Of a stretch of DNA of 64,000 bases, positions 10,810 to 21,451 are shown one piece after another (position 1 is the first letter of the stretch; each line of letters opens with the position of its first letter). Below the pieces are notes generated by a model. It worked only from the letters and a program-made list of their open reading frames with translations. It ran no database searches and was not told the origin of the DNA. A program made the position numbers and the translations under genes. The DNA comes from Tritrichomonas musculus (taxonomy: Eukaryota > Parabasalia > Tritrichomonadida > Tritrichomonadidae), in the NCBI GenBank assembly GCA_039105265.1, contig JAPFFF010000014.1, forward strand, positions 930,001 through 994,000, given 5' to 3'.

Positions 10810-11129
10810 TAGTACCGTCGGTTTGGGAGGAGAATGTGGGTTTGGGAAGGAGAACACTTCACCAAAAAAAAAAAAAGAATAATAATAAAATTGAAAGGAA
10901 AATAATCGTTTTTTATGTTTTTTTGTGTTTCTTCTCATGATATAATGAAGTTTCGAATGTAATATTTCATATATATATTATATATGCATTAACCTATATT
11001 ATGAACAAAAATTGATATTTTTTGTTCGAATATGCGATTATTATCAGATGTCTAAAATATCACTTTTCATCGATGATATTTTAAATTTAAAACTACATCT
11101 TAATATAAAATATGTTTAAATCAGAAAAA
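10810..11129 (+). repeat. Left terminal inverted repeat of the Tigger-like element
   Basis: About 320 bp, repeated in reverse complement at 12567-12790 plus 14339-14437. Near the tip it carries two direct copies of GGTTTGGGA(A)GGAGAA, at about 10820 and 10839. This arrangement recalls the paired transposase-binding sites of other mariner-superfamily elements with long repeats. Confidence 0.85.
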
Positions 11130-11171
11130 TGATATCAATTATGTTCAAATTTTGAAAAAAGAGTTTTTTTT

Positions 11172-12506
11172 TTAGTCATTTTTCTGAACTTTTTTGTGTG
11201 TTGCAGAAGATCGTAAAAATTCTTTGAAAGTCTCCGAAAAAGTGTATCTTGAAATCTCGCCTTGTTCTAAAATCAAATTGAATCCTGCACGTTCCCATCC
11301 TGATTTAATAAGCTCATCGAAAACAGTACTTAAATAGGCCTTTTTGATTTTCATCAATTTTTTGGTAAAAGCAGATGGATACTCATTGAAATCAGAAATT
11401 GATTCATAGAACTTTTTGAATGAATTAAAAACTGTTAAATCTAGGACCTGAGCTAAGTGAGACGAATGAGGAGGGAGTAAAATCAATTGTATATTTCCAA
11501 TTTTATTAAATGCTTCAATCGCAGGTTGGTTAAAATGAGATTTTAGTCTGTCTGCAATCACAACGCATTTAAGTTTTTCCCCAAGAAGTGCACGAACAAG
11601 TTGAACATATGGTGCAAGGCTGTATTCTATCCAATAAATGGTAGATTCTGTGGTTGCATAACCTTTAGGCGTTGAATAATAATTTGCTCGCCTATGGAAA
11701 AAAGTGCCATGAATATCATCATCTAAATTTTTTCTTGTCGACAGAAACAATGGAATGATGTCAGTGCATCCAGCACTTACACCAACAACTACAGAAACGT
11801 GATACTGATCAGTTAATTCCCTGAAAAATGGTCTCACTTTGCATTGTTTAAAAATATATACGCTTTTTCTTTTTCCTTTTTCTGGTCTTCTTCCAAAACC
11901 TATTTCATCGAAATTAATTAGAAGAAGAGGGATCGGTGGATCTTTCATCATCTCATCAATTTCTCCAAAGTAACGATTCACCTCTTCTATTGATATTTGA
12001 GCTCGATTTTCTTCTAATGAATCTGCTTTAACTTTTTCTATTGAATTTTTATGACGATTTTTAAAGTCATTCATCCAATCACGTGTGAAAGTTTTTTCAA
12101 TAGAAGTTCTTTTTCTGTATATTTCTGAAGCATAATTGCGTATATCTGTGCTTTCCCAACAATCTTATAAGAGTTGCTGTTCATGTATTTTGTCAATTAT
12201 GGCATTTTCTTCTTCACCAGTTAATAGTTGATGCTGAGGCGGTTTGGCTTCAGTAAAGGTAGGATTTACCTCATTTTTTAATGCTTTATAATATCGCTTT
12301 ATGCATATCCCAAGCTAAGATGTAATTTGCTTAACGGTGAGCTCTGGATGCATTTTTTTCACAAATAATATTTGGTCATGTAAAGAAGGGGCTGATCTGA
12401 ATTCTGAGCTGCATAGTTCCCTGTGGAGTATATTCCCTTTGTCGTTTCCAAATAGTTCCACGCAAAGTGAAATTGATGGTATAGGAACGGAATCATCCAT
12501 CAACAA
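11172..12506 (-). pseudogene. DDE transposase (pogo/Tigger type) with two in-frame stops
   Basis: One continuous reverse-strand frame of 444 codons, interrupted only by a TAG at 12315-12317 (codon 64) and a TAA at 12165-12167 (codon 114); no frameshift is needed. The N-terminus contains a helix-turn-helix-like segment (LTVKQITS then LGICIKRYYKAL). It is followed by a CENP-B/Tc5-type second DNA-binding motif (TRDWMNDFKNRHKNSI). The catalytic core shows INFDEIGF (first Asp), VVIADRLKSH (second Asp) and LPPHSSHLAQVLD (third Asp), the DDD layout of DDE_1/pogo transposases. The longest clean part, 11172-12074, begins after the stops and keeps the core. The protein is probably inactive unless stops are read through, and the copy looks recently disabled. 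Confidence 0.85.
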
Positions 12507-12566
12507 AAATGATTTTTAACGTCTTATAACGTACGTAAAAAAATCAGCATTTATTGAAATAGCTCA

Positions 12567-12790
12567 TTTTTTTCTGATTTAAACATATTTTATATTAAGA
12601 TGTAGTTTTAAATTTAAAATATCATCGATGAAAAGTGATATTTTAGACATCTGATAATAATCGCATATTCGAACAAAAAATATCAATTTTTGTTCATAAT
12701 ATAGGTTAATGCATATATAATATATATATGAAATATTACATTCGAAACTTCATTATATCATGAGAAGAAACACAAAAAAACATAAAAAAC
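12567..12790 (-). repeat. Inner part of the right TIR of the Tigger-like element
   Basis: Reverse complement of about 10905-11129 with almost no differences. It is cut at 12790 by the nested element, and the outer part of the same repeat resumes at 14339-14437. Confidence 0.85.
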
Positions 12791-14330
12791 GATAGACTTC
12801 AAAAAGGACGAAACCGCATACCTTTTACATCGGCTTTTTATGTATTCAAAAGAATTGAACAAATAATAACAGAAATTAAATGCAATAGAAATTAGGCCAA
12901 ATATAAATACAAAAAAGAAAAAAGCAATAAAAAGCAATATAAACAACCAAATATCTTTTAAAAAATTGAATTAGAATTCAAAACAAACATACTCATAATT
13001 ACAAAAGGATTTTATCAACGAAACATTTATGGCTTGCAAGTACTAGTCAAATTCGACATATCGCCTGGTTGTTCGCTAATTTGAGATTTTAAAACATCAT
13101 CGATATTCTTCAACCAATAGATTGATTATGAACTATCAAAAACGAAGCCTAACAGAAACCTTACAATTCAAAATTATAAATGTATCGAAATGAAACTGAC
13201 TTTTCAAAAGGATAGAAAGGAAAAAATCGAGTCTCCATTCATTTTTCCATATTAATTTATATATCTTCCATTAGATTTAGGATCTGATGCAATTGCTAAT
13301 ACAAAACCTTTTACTTTTTTTAAACAGCACCGATTTTTATCAATATTTTTACTTTTATGCAAGATATATTAAAAATTCCCTAAAAATTGTTTTACCTCAT
13401 TTTTATTTGAGTTTTCTGAAATTTTTTATTCAAAAACAAAATTTCAATTCAGTTTTAGTCTTGAACAACTTAAAAAAAGTCAAGGGTGTTGAAGATAATT
13501 ATTTTACTAATATTAGAAGTCCTGGTTTATATCAATTAGATAAAAATAATATTGTTTTTTGCTTAAAATAAATAATTTTTTTAATTAATCTTTCTATCAT
13601 TTTATCTTTCTTAATCTTTACTTTTTTTACATCACATTTTTATTAACGTAACATTTTAACGTAACTTTAATATTAAATCAAAAATTTTGATGTAAATCAG
13701 TTATTTATGTTTAAAACAATATTTTTATTCATAATCTAAAGATAAAAACTATTTTTCATTAACTCTTGCTAATTTTGGTCAAAAAACCATGTTATCGCAG
13801 ATGATTCTATCTGATAGATATAATTAGAAGCAAAATATCATAGAAAAAAAGGTTTTGTACGTCGGTACTATTATAAAATAATTCAAATGCATCGAATAAA
13901 TAAATCAAAACGATTTAGCCAATCATAATAAGTCGAAATAAAATCAGAATTTTTTAATAAATATAAAGTGCCATTTTACACCATCAAAAGAATGATCAAA
14001 GAAATATCAAAGTTTTAATAATTTATTAGCAATAATAACTGAATAAAAATTATTTCTGCTTTATATTCATGCTTTTTTTATTTTAATTGACTAAATTTTT
14101 GAAGATAAAGATATTTTTCAAATAAAAAAATTACATATGTATTTACATATGTAATTTCTATCGTCCTGTGTAATTACATTGTATATACAAAAAGTAAAGA
14201 TTAATCTTTCTTTTCTTTTTTTTGAAAGTTTTAAAAAAAATTTGAATGTTGTAAAAGGTATGCGGTTTCGTCCTTTTTAAAAAACGGTTATTGTAAAAGG
14301 TATGCGGTTTCGTCCTTTTTTAAGTCTATC
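12791..14330. mobile_element. Nested non-autonomous DNA transposon, 1540 bp, 8-bp target duplication
   Basis: Both ends carry the inverted repeat GATAGACTT(C/A)AAAAAGGACG continuing to CGCATACCTTTTACA, about 39 bp with one mismatch. The flanks are a perfect 8-bp direct repeat TAAAAAAC (12783-12790 and 14331-14338). The undisturbed target is readable in the left TIR of the host element, which proves the insertion. Eight bases point to hAT-type insertion; if the ends are placed a few bases inward the duplication could be read as 10 bp, as in MULEs. No transposase is visible. A 94-codon frame at 13287-13571 has no recognised motif. The right end is duplicated in tandem (copies near 14254-14280 and 14291-14321). 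Confidence 0.85.
14128..14157. repeat. Perfect 14-bp palindromic stem
   Basis: AAATTACATATGTA, two bases, then its exact reverse complement, inside the nested element. It could form a hairpin. No function can be assigned. Confidence 0.6.
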
Positions 14331-14683
14331 TAAAAAACGATTATTTTCCTTTCAATTTTATTATTATTCTTTTTTTTTTTTTTGGTGAAGTGTTCTCCTT
14401 CCCAAACCCACATTCTCCTCCCAAACCGACGGTACTATAAGTTTTTTAATTTGTCCCTTCTTATCGTCCTCTCAAATTTGAATAAAGCTAAATATTTTTT
14501 TTTAAATTATAAAGGCATGATTACTTTCATTCATCTCAGGTTGAGGCTCCTGCTATTATATCAACCAATTGGGCTTAGCCCTCAAAGGCTCCCAAAGCTA
14601 TTTAAAATGCATTTTCCTGAATAAATAACTTTTTTATATTCTTTTTTTTTATTTTCATCTTCTCAAAATTGAAAGATATGGTA

Positions 14684-15006
14684 TAGTCTAGAGTAAAACC
14701 CCCCTACCAAATGGAAAACCCCCTACCAAATCTCTATATAAAAGAGTTAGATTCATAATATCATATATACATATAGATAAAATGTTCATTTGATAAAATA
14801 ATTATTATTATTTAAAAAATGTTTATTTTATATTTAGATATTAGTATTTAAAAATGAAATCTATTCAATTTTTTTATCGAAAAATTGAATAGAAAATGGT
14901 AGGTGGGTTTTCCACCAACGTACTTTTTGCCACTATTAAAGGCCAAAAATAGGTGAATAAAAATGGTAGGGGGTTTCCATTTGTAGGGGGGTTTTCCAGT
15001 AGACTA
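14684..15006. mobile_element. 323-bp mariner-like MITE with C-run terminal repeats
   Basis: The ends TAGTCTA...AAAACCCCCCTAC are repeated in inverted orientation over about 45 bp and flanked by TA (14682-14683, 15007-15008). The terminal repeat itself contains two near-tandem copies of a GGAAAACCCCCTACCAAAT-like unit. Further subterminal variants lie near 14896 and 14963 (TGGTAGGTGGGTTTTCC, TGGTAGGGGGTTTCC). There is no coding capacity. The TA-TAGT tip is shared with the adjacent Tigger-like element, which suggests, but does not prove, mobilisation by a related transposase. Confidence 0.8.
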
Positions 15007-15109
15007 TATTTTTAAAAAAACAATTTGTCCCTACTTATCGTTCTACTTTCTGAAGACTCATAGAAAATTTGAATTAAAATATTTTTAATTGAAAAAAATT
15101 GTGAGAAAA

Positions 15110-18100
15110 TAGGGGTTTCGACGATAGAAAAAAAACGATAAAAAAAAACTCTGGTAAATCAATTTATAAAATATAAAAATTTAATGTGCATAATAGTTTC
15201 TAAATAAATATAAATTTATTTTTCCAAAATGTCTATTAGCAGTGGAAATACCACTGTTTAAATTTAACAAGGTTTGTTTGATTGATTAAAGAATCTAAAA
15301 AAGCGTATTATTTATTGTATAGTTGATTATTCATTAAAACAGAAATAAAAATGATAAAAATATAGTTTTACATCAATAGAGATATGACAATATTTAAGAA
15401 ATCTTGTTTATTTAATGGCCATTTGAATTTGATTTTTTCAAGATTTGGAATATCTTAAATAATATAGCCGAGTTGATATAATTCTGGATTATGCTTCTAA
15501 AGCAATTATTCTACAAAATCAAATTAATTGTATTAAAATATATATTCGTTCTGAGTATCTAATTTTTTTTATATTTTATAATCTTGTACAAAATTATAAA
15601 ATACGCAAACCGTTATCGTAATATAATACATAAAGCGCTTTTAATACTTTGATATATGCTTTTTTTTTAAATGACTATTATATAATCAAACATTTTGATG
15701 TGCTATATCAGTGAAATATGATAAATTTTAGCTTATTTGTCTCCAAATTCTTCGAATTTTGAAATAACGTCCCAACTTTCTTTTGATTCCTTTTGTTAAA
15801 ATGAAAGATAAAATTAAAATTTGGTTCAAACAGACCTTCTCAAATTAAAAAAGCGGAATCTCGACTGCCTATAGATATTTACAATAAATAAATAAATATT
15901 TTTAAAGTTCGTATGTTTTTCTATCGAATGGCAATATTTTTTTAAAAAACCTTCAGATATTTCCTATTTTCATTCAATTTTCAGAAGTGCGAGAACTAAA
16001 AATAACGTATTTTTTAATTTAAAAAAGTGAATTTTTTCACTAAATTGTTAATCAAATCGATGTTATTTTTAATATAATATAATGCATACCTAATGCTATA
16101 CATCATATTTAATTATTAGGTCGTTTTAATGTTTGCAGAAGTAAGTGGGAAAAAATGGTATTTTGGAAATTTCTAATTAGTTCTGAAATATTGTTCATTT
16201 TAATATTATTTATTTTTATATATAGTAAATTATATATATAGTTTTAATATAATATATAAAATATTTTTTTAATTTATAGAGATATTAGTATTTAAAAAAA
16301 TAATAAATATAATATAAAAATATACGGAGCTCTGGTGAATTTCATAGGGATAACTATTTATATTTTTATTATATTCAACATGTATATATACATATTTTCT
16401 TATTAATCTGAATAGCTCGCCGGGGGTAATTTTATTTTTATTTTATAAAATTCTGAAGAAAAAATACGTTATAATTAATTCCCCTCAATTTCAAATTTTC
16501 ATAAAAAAATGCAAAAAAATATGGTTTCTTATTGTTAAATCGTAATGAAAATAAAGTGAATCAAAAAATATACTATGATTATTATAAAAAAACTATTATT
16601 TCCCGATTTTATGCAACTTTGCCTAATTATTAAAATCAAGATATTTCAACCATCTTTTATTAAAATGTATGCTTATCCAACTCTTATTATGCACATTTGA
16701 TAACTGATTTTAATTCCTCTATATATCTTTTGTTTTGTTTGGTATTAAACAAAAAAAATGAAATTTAAAAATCTAAGCATTCCTAGAAAAATTGGCCCTA
16801 TAAATTTAATTGAAATCAATATTATAACATTAATGCATAATATAATTCTTATGTATATTTTTTATTTTAAATTTAACCTATTTAAATTTAAGATATTTAT
16901 AAAAAAATTTAACGACTATTATGAATTTAAATTTTAAATGATTAATCAAATTTTTCATTCTGTTCTCACAAATTAATTTTTTATGCAAAAAATCATTTTT
17001 TATATATTTTTATGCTTAAAACAATATTTATAAGCGATTTTCATATAAATAAGTTAAAAATTAGCTCTTTTTTTAGTAAGTTAAAAATTCTGAAGAAAAA
17101 AAACACGTTGTAATTATCTCCTCTCAATTTATAATTTTAAACAAAAAATATAAAAAAAAGTGGTTCAAAGTTAAAAAAATTTAATAAAAATTATATGAGA
17201 TAATATATATATAGCGGTAATTATAAAAATATGATTAATGACTTGTTTTCAGCAACTTAGTCTAAAAATTAAAATCAAGATATCTTGAGATAGTATGAGT
17301 AAAATTTGTCCCTGATGTAGTATATTCATTAATATCTTTGGATAATTTTATTTTCATCCAAAAATTCAGATATTGTCCAGAATTTGATAAAAAAAAATCA
17401 ATTTAATTTTCTGAAAGCTCCTAGAAAAAATGGCCCTATAGTTTGGTTTACTAATGGTATTTATTAATATATAGGAAATATAATGCTGATATCAAAATTT
17501 ATAAAGATTTTAACCTATTTGTTTTCAAGATATTTATTCAAATTTTATATTTGGTCAGATATTTTCGAAAATTTTGTATATCATTTTATAGCAAAAATGG
17601 CTCAAATCGTATTATTCTGAATCTTATCTTTCCAAAGAAAGAACTATTATTGTACATCAGACTTTTCAATCTCTTTCAACTGTATCACATCATTGGGATT
17701 ATAACGATTTGAGTCATCATCTCAATAATTCCAGTCAATGTTCAGCTCGTCACTTTTTATCTTGATATTTTGGTTTTCTTTGGTTGGGATTCCCAACTTG
17801 GGAAAAATTAAATCTAATTTTTTTTTTTAATTATTGAATTATTTTTAATAAAATAAAAATAACAATGTAATTTACATATATATAAATATTTATTTGTGTT
17901 CTAAAAGAGAGAAAATGTAATTACTCTCCAACATTTATAAAATTATAATTGAATGGTTTATTTTTTATTTCATTAAAATTTTAAAACACAAATATTTTTA
18001 CTCCTAGTGACTAATATAATTTAAAATCCTATCATAATAGAGAAGGATATATATATATATATATATTATTTTATAATTTGATAATAATGAAATCAACCAG

Positions 18101-18149
18101 CTCTCGCACCTCTCAATTTTCTGACATTTTCTTATCGTCGAAACCCCTA
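15110..18149. mobile_element. Putative 3.04-kb ORF-less element with 17-bp TIRs and 10-bp target duplication
   Basis: TAGGGGTTTCGACGATA at 15110 is matched by its exact reverse complement ending at 18149. Immediately outside lie TGTGAGAAAA (15100-15109) and TGTGAGAGAA (18150-18159), a 10-bp direct repeat with one mismatch that reads as a target-site duplication of MULE type. The interior is extremely AT-rich with no open frame worth calling, and contains a diverged direct duplication (about 16445-17030 versus 17080-17640). It ends 154 bp before the aminopeptidase start codon, so that gene's promoter must lie at or beyond the element edge. The TIRs are short, so chance similarity is unlikely but the element identity is not certain. 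Confidence 0.62.
16445..17640. repeat. Diverged direct duplication, unit about 630 bp
   Basis: Matching landmarks occur in the same order in two halves. TTCTGAAGAAAAAA...ACGTT is at about 16450 and 17086. ATTAAAATCAAGATAT is at 16628 and 17265. TTCCTAGAAAAATTGGCCCTATA is matched by a near-copy (16779 and 17414), and TTTAACCTATTT is at 16872 and 17509. The offset is about 635 bp throughout. It is old, as many substitutions and small indels separate the copies. Confidence 0.65.
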
Positions 18150-18302
18150 TGTGAGAGAAAAGAGATTTCTGAGGAGTAAAGTTTACTCAGTAAACCAAGT
18201 TTTTTAATTATTATTCAATTTTTTTTTTTTTTTTTTTCAACAAGAAAAAATATTTTTTCAAACAGAGTATGTCAATAACCAATCTTACATAAATTAAACA
18301 AA

Positions 18303-19577
18303 ATGACATTTCGAGAAGATTTTATTGATTTTATTGATCATTCTTTAACACCAGCCCATTTTACGCAGATCGCACGCTCGAAATTATTAAAAGCAGGCTA
18401 CACTGAAATTAATGAAAATGTCAAAAATGAAAATGTACCAGATAAATTTTTTGTTATTCGCCAACATCGTGCAATTGTTGCTGTCAATAGGACAAATTTT
18501 GATTCAGGTGTTCTAATTGGGGCCCACATTGACTCCCCTGTTTTCAAAATTTCGAGGAATTCGAATGGTTTCAATTTAGGTGCTGAATGTTATGACGTTT
18601 TTAGGTATGGTGGGGGTACTTGGATGACTTGGATGGACAGAGATCTTAGAATTGCAGGTCGTGCTATTTTTCAAAAAGATGAGCAGTTTTGCTCAAAAAT
18701 TATTCAATCAGAAAAAGCTGTTTGTACGATTCCAAGTCTTGCTGTTCATTTACGATCAAGGTCTAGTTTGCAACCGCAACTCGTTGAAAGCAATTTTCAT
18801 CCTATTTTTGCCTTAAAAGATTCTGATGATAAAAAATCAACTCTTGATTCAATTGTTTGTCAGCTTTGCGAATGTGAAGAAAATGATTTAATTGATTATG
18901 ATATTTCACTTGTTCCAAATCAAAAAGCATCAGTTACTGGAATAACAGGAGAATTCGTCCATTCTGCTCGACTTGATGATCTTTCATGCGCGATACCCTG
19001 TTTCGAAAGTTTTCTATCAATTGATCGTCCTTCAACTGGCACATGCGTTTTTATCGGATATGATAATGAAGAGATTGGCTCAGGATCTCGATGTGGCGCA
19101 CGTTCAGATCTTGTAGAAAGAGTCCTTGAATTAGCTGGAACTGATCATTCATTTTTCCATAGATCAATTATCATCTCATCTGATGTTAACCAAGGATATA
19201 ACCCAAACTTCGATAAACACTACAATGAAACTCATAGAGGAAGCCTTGGTCAAGGTCTTCTTTGGGGATTCAATCCAAACATGTATCTATCAACAACAAT
19301 GCCACCTTATTCATTTGTTCAGAAAATTGCTGATGAATTACATATACCAATTCTTCCTTTTACAGACAAACCTTTTACTGCCTCTGGATCAACCATGGGC
19401 CAATTTTTTGCAATGAAATTCGGTACAACCATTATCGATATTGGTGTTCCTTTGCTAGCAATGCATTCAATTCGCGAATTAGGATCGTTTGTTGATATTG
19501 AATATATGTATAAGCTTTGTAAAGCCATTTATGAGCATGTTGGTGATGTTCAAGATTTCCGTAAATCTATAGATTAA
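18303..19577 (+). CDS. M18-family aspartyl aminopeptidase
   Basis: 424 residues from ATG 18303, slightly shorter than typical DNPEP/Ape proteins. Di-zinc metallopeptidase removing N-terminal Asp/Glu from peptides, normally cytosolic as a tetrahedral dodecamer. Metal-ligand positions are readable: H75 in GAHIDSP, D225 in SARLDDL, E256/E257 in DNEEIGS, D294 in SSDVNQGYN and H388 in AMHSIRE. The substrate-side signature YGGGTWMTWMDRDL is present. One oddity: the family usually has DMAHAxHPN after the fourth ligand, but here both His are replaced (DVNQGYNPN), although the following N-F-D-K-H and N-E-T-H-R are kept. Activity or specificity may therefore differ. No signal peptide is visible. Confidence 0.92.
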   Translation: MTFREDFIDFIDHSLTPAHFTQIARSKLLKAGYTEINENVKNENVPDKFFVIRQHRAIVAVNRTNFDSGVLIGAHIDSPVFKISRNSNGFNLGAECYDVFRYGGGTWMTWMDRDLRIAGRAIFQKDEQFCSKIIQSEKAVCTIPSLAVHLRSRSSLQPQLVESNFHPIFALKDSDDKKSTLDSIVCQLCECEENDLIDYDISLVPNQKASVTGITGEFVHSARLDDLSCAIPCFESFLSIDRPSTGTCVFIGYDNEEIGSGSRCGARSDLVERVLELAGTDHSFFHRSIIISSDVNQGYNPNFDKHYNETHRGSLGQGLLWGFNPNMYLSTTMPPYSFVQKIADELHIPILPFTDKPFTASGSTMGQFFAMKFGTTIIDIGVPLLAMHSIRELGSFVDIEYMYKLCKAIYEHVGDVQDFRKSID

Positions 19578-19798
19578 TATTTTTATTATTTGATTTAAAT
19601 ATTTTATTTTAAAAAATAAAAATGTTTATGTATTAATTTTTCAATTTATACATGGTCTTTAAATATAACTTTTTTAAAAAAGTTTGACGATCAAATCTAA
19701 TTCAAAATAGAATTTTTGAAAATTGTATCATCGTCCGTTTAATTCACTATGAATTAATTTTATTGAAAAATTTAGAATATTTTATAAGTTTTGAAATA

Positions 19799-21451
19799 AT
19801 GACTGAGGCGCCAAAATCGCAAAAAAGTCAAGCATCCAGTGTCATGACATTCAGTGTTGATATAGGTGATGCCTCAATTGACTCCAACATCATTCGGCAT
19901 AAAGAGAACCGAATCTTATATTTTAATGATCAGATTACTGAATTATCAAGAGTTCATGCTATTGCAGAGTCAGAATTTAATATATCTCGTCATCTCAATC
20001 AATTTCAACAGCAAATGATTCAAAAACGATACAGCGAAATAGATTTTCGAAAACAGAATCTTGAACTTTTACAAAAACAATTCGACGATGCTAGTCAACA
20101 ATATGACAATGCAGTTGCAAAAAAGAAAACGCTCATAACTCAAATAACTAGGATTCATCAAACTTTGAAACAAACATTTGAGCGAATCGAAAGGCATGTT
20201 AAAAAATTTGAAAATGATAAAGTTTCTGATGATGATGATGATAATACTAGTGTCGATACAACAGAGAGTGAAAATGCTATTGGCTCAGAAAAATATGATA
20301 TCATGCAAAAAATCAAGGCTCTAAGGCGTAAGATCGTTAAAGCTAAATTCGAACAAACTAAGTCAGATGTTTCAAATTTGATGTTGAAGGTTCAAAAATG
20401 TGAATTAAATAGCAAAATCACTGATCTTAATAATGTTCTTGATAGCCTCAAGAAACGTTTCCAAGACTGTGATAAGCAAATCGAAGAAGAAAATAAGAAG
20501 CAATCTGAAGAAATATATGACTTGAAATATGAAAAAGAAGCTGCTGCCCAAGCAGAACAACTTGCAGATGAAGCAGAGAGATCATTAAATAGAAGTCTTC
20601 TTGACAACTTTTCAATTGAGACTCAGCAAGAATATGCAATTTTCAAAGCTCTTGTCAAACAAAATAAGGAAAGAAAAGCCCAAATCAAATTGCGTAGATT
20701 AAAACTTGAAAGAGCAACTAAAAGGCGTGATATTCGTATTAAGCATGGTTTAATTAAAAGTGGACCAGCTACACCATCACCCCAAAAACTCAAAAATAAC
20801 ACAATGATGCTCAAAATGATCGACAAACGAAATAGGTCAGTTTCTCCAGTTAGGCAGAGCGACAAAGCAAGCACAACATCAAGACGATCAAGAAGATCCA
20901 GGATAGAAAGAAGGCAAATTAAAATTGATATCGAAAATGGCAATATTGACGACCTTGAAGAAGCAAATCGCGAAGAAAGAGAACAATCAGAAGCCTTATA
21001 TCGTCAAAAGGTCAAGAAAATCAATGATCTCAATGATCGTATTGCTGATATAGCAAACCTCAAAGTTCAAGTTGCAGAAGCAAAAACCAGAAATCAAGAA
21101 GAGAAAGACATGCTAACTGATTTGCAATTAGAAATGGAGAGGAAAACGAAAGAAAAAGAAGATATTCTACAAAAATGCCAAGATATGACACACGACATGT
21201 CTTCAATTGAGAAAAGTGATGCTTTGCAAATGAGGAAAATGCATCTTGAAGAAGAACAGCGCCGTTTGGTCGTCAGGAAGCAATCTATCGATGAGCTGCG
21301 TAAAAAAGTGGAATTCACTGACGAAAGGTTAAACAAGAGAGATGAATCAATTCAAGCAATTGATGAAAAAATAGCAAAAATTGGTGAGCAAATAGAAAGT
21401 AGTATTCAGAATGTTCAAAATGAAGTTGAATACATGTTGTATGGTCTTTAA
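19799..21451 (+). CDS. Long coiled-coil protein of unknown function
   Basis: 550 residues from ATG 19799. The frame opens earlier, at a TTG at 19763, but the first ATG is preferred. Almost the entire protein is predicted coiled coil from charged heptads, with breaks at an acidic patch (five Asp in a row near residue 143) and a basic hinge around residues 355-390 (SPVRQSDKAS, RRSRRSR) that could be a phosphorylation or nuclear-type signal. The N-terminal 30 residues are Ser/Thr-rich. Such proteins are common cytoskeletal or axonemal scaffolds in flagellates, but nothing here identifies a family. It lies 221 bp downstream of, and co-directional with, the aminopeptidase. Confidence 0.75.
   Translation: MTEAPKSQKSQASSVMTFSVDIGDASIDSNIIRHKENRILYFNDQITELSRVHAIAESEFNISRHLNQFQQQMIQKRYSEIDFRKQNLELLQKQFDDASQQYDNAVAKKKTLITQITRIHQTLKQTFERIERHVKKFENDKVSDDDDDNTSVDTTESENAIGSEKYDIMQKIKALRRKIVKAKFEQTKSDVSNLMLKVQKCELNSKITDLNNVLDSLKKRFQDCDKQIEEENKKQSEEIYDLKYEKEAAAQAEQLADEAERSLNRSLLDNFSIETQQEYAIFKALVKQNKERKAQIKLRRLKLERATKRRDIRIKHGLIKSGPATPSPQKLKNNTMMLKMIDKRNRSVSPVRQSDKASTTSRRSRRSRIERRQIKIDIENGNIDDLEEANREEREQSEALYRQKVKKINDLNDRIADIANLKVQVAEAKTRNQEEKDMLTDLQLEMERKTKEKEDILQKCQDMTHDMSSIEKSDALQMRKMHLEEEQRRLVVRKQSIDELRKKVEFTDERLNKRDESIQAIDEKIAKIGEQIESSIQNVQNEVEYMLYGL

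Larger units (their letters stand above)
10810..14437 (-). mobile_element. Pogo/Tigger-like (Tc1/mariner superfamily) DNA transposon with a second element nested in its right TIR
   Basis: The ends read TAGTACCGTCGGTTTGGG on both sides, in inverted orientation, each flanked by TA (10808-10809 and 14438-14439), the target duplication of Tc1/mariner elements. The terminal inverted repeats are unusually long, about 320 bp, and nearly identical. The right one is split by the 1540-bp element at 12791-14330. Removing that insert and its 8-bp duplication leaves an element of about 2.08 kb. The single coding region is the reverse-strand transposase at 11172-12506. High identity between the two repeats suggests fairly recent insertion. 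The element sits between the coiled-coil gene and another transposon cluster, so it disrupts no visible host gene. Confidence 0.88.

Noticed and set aside
13287-13571. 94-codon forward frame in the nested element
   Set aside because: Phe/Leu/Asn-rich, no transposase motif; kept only as part of the element.
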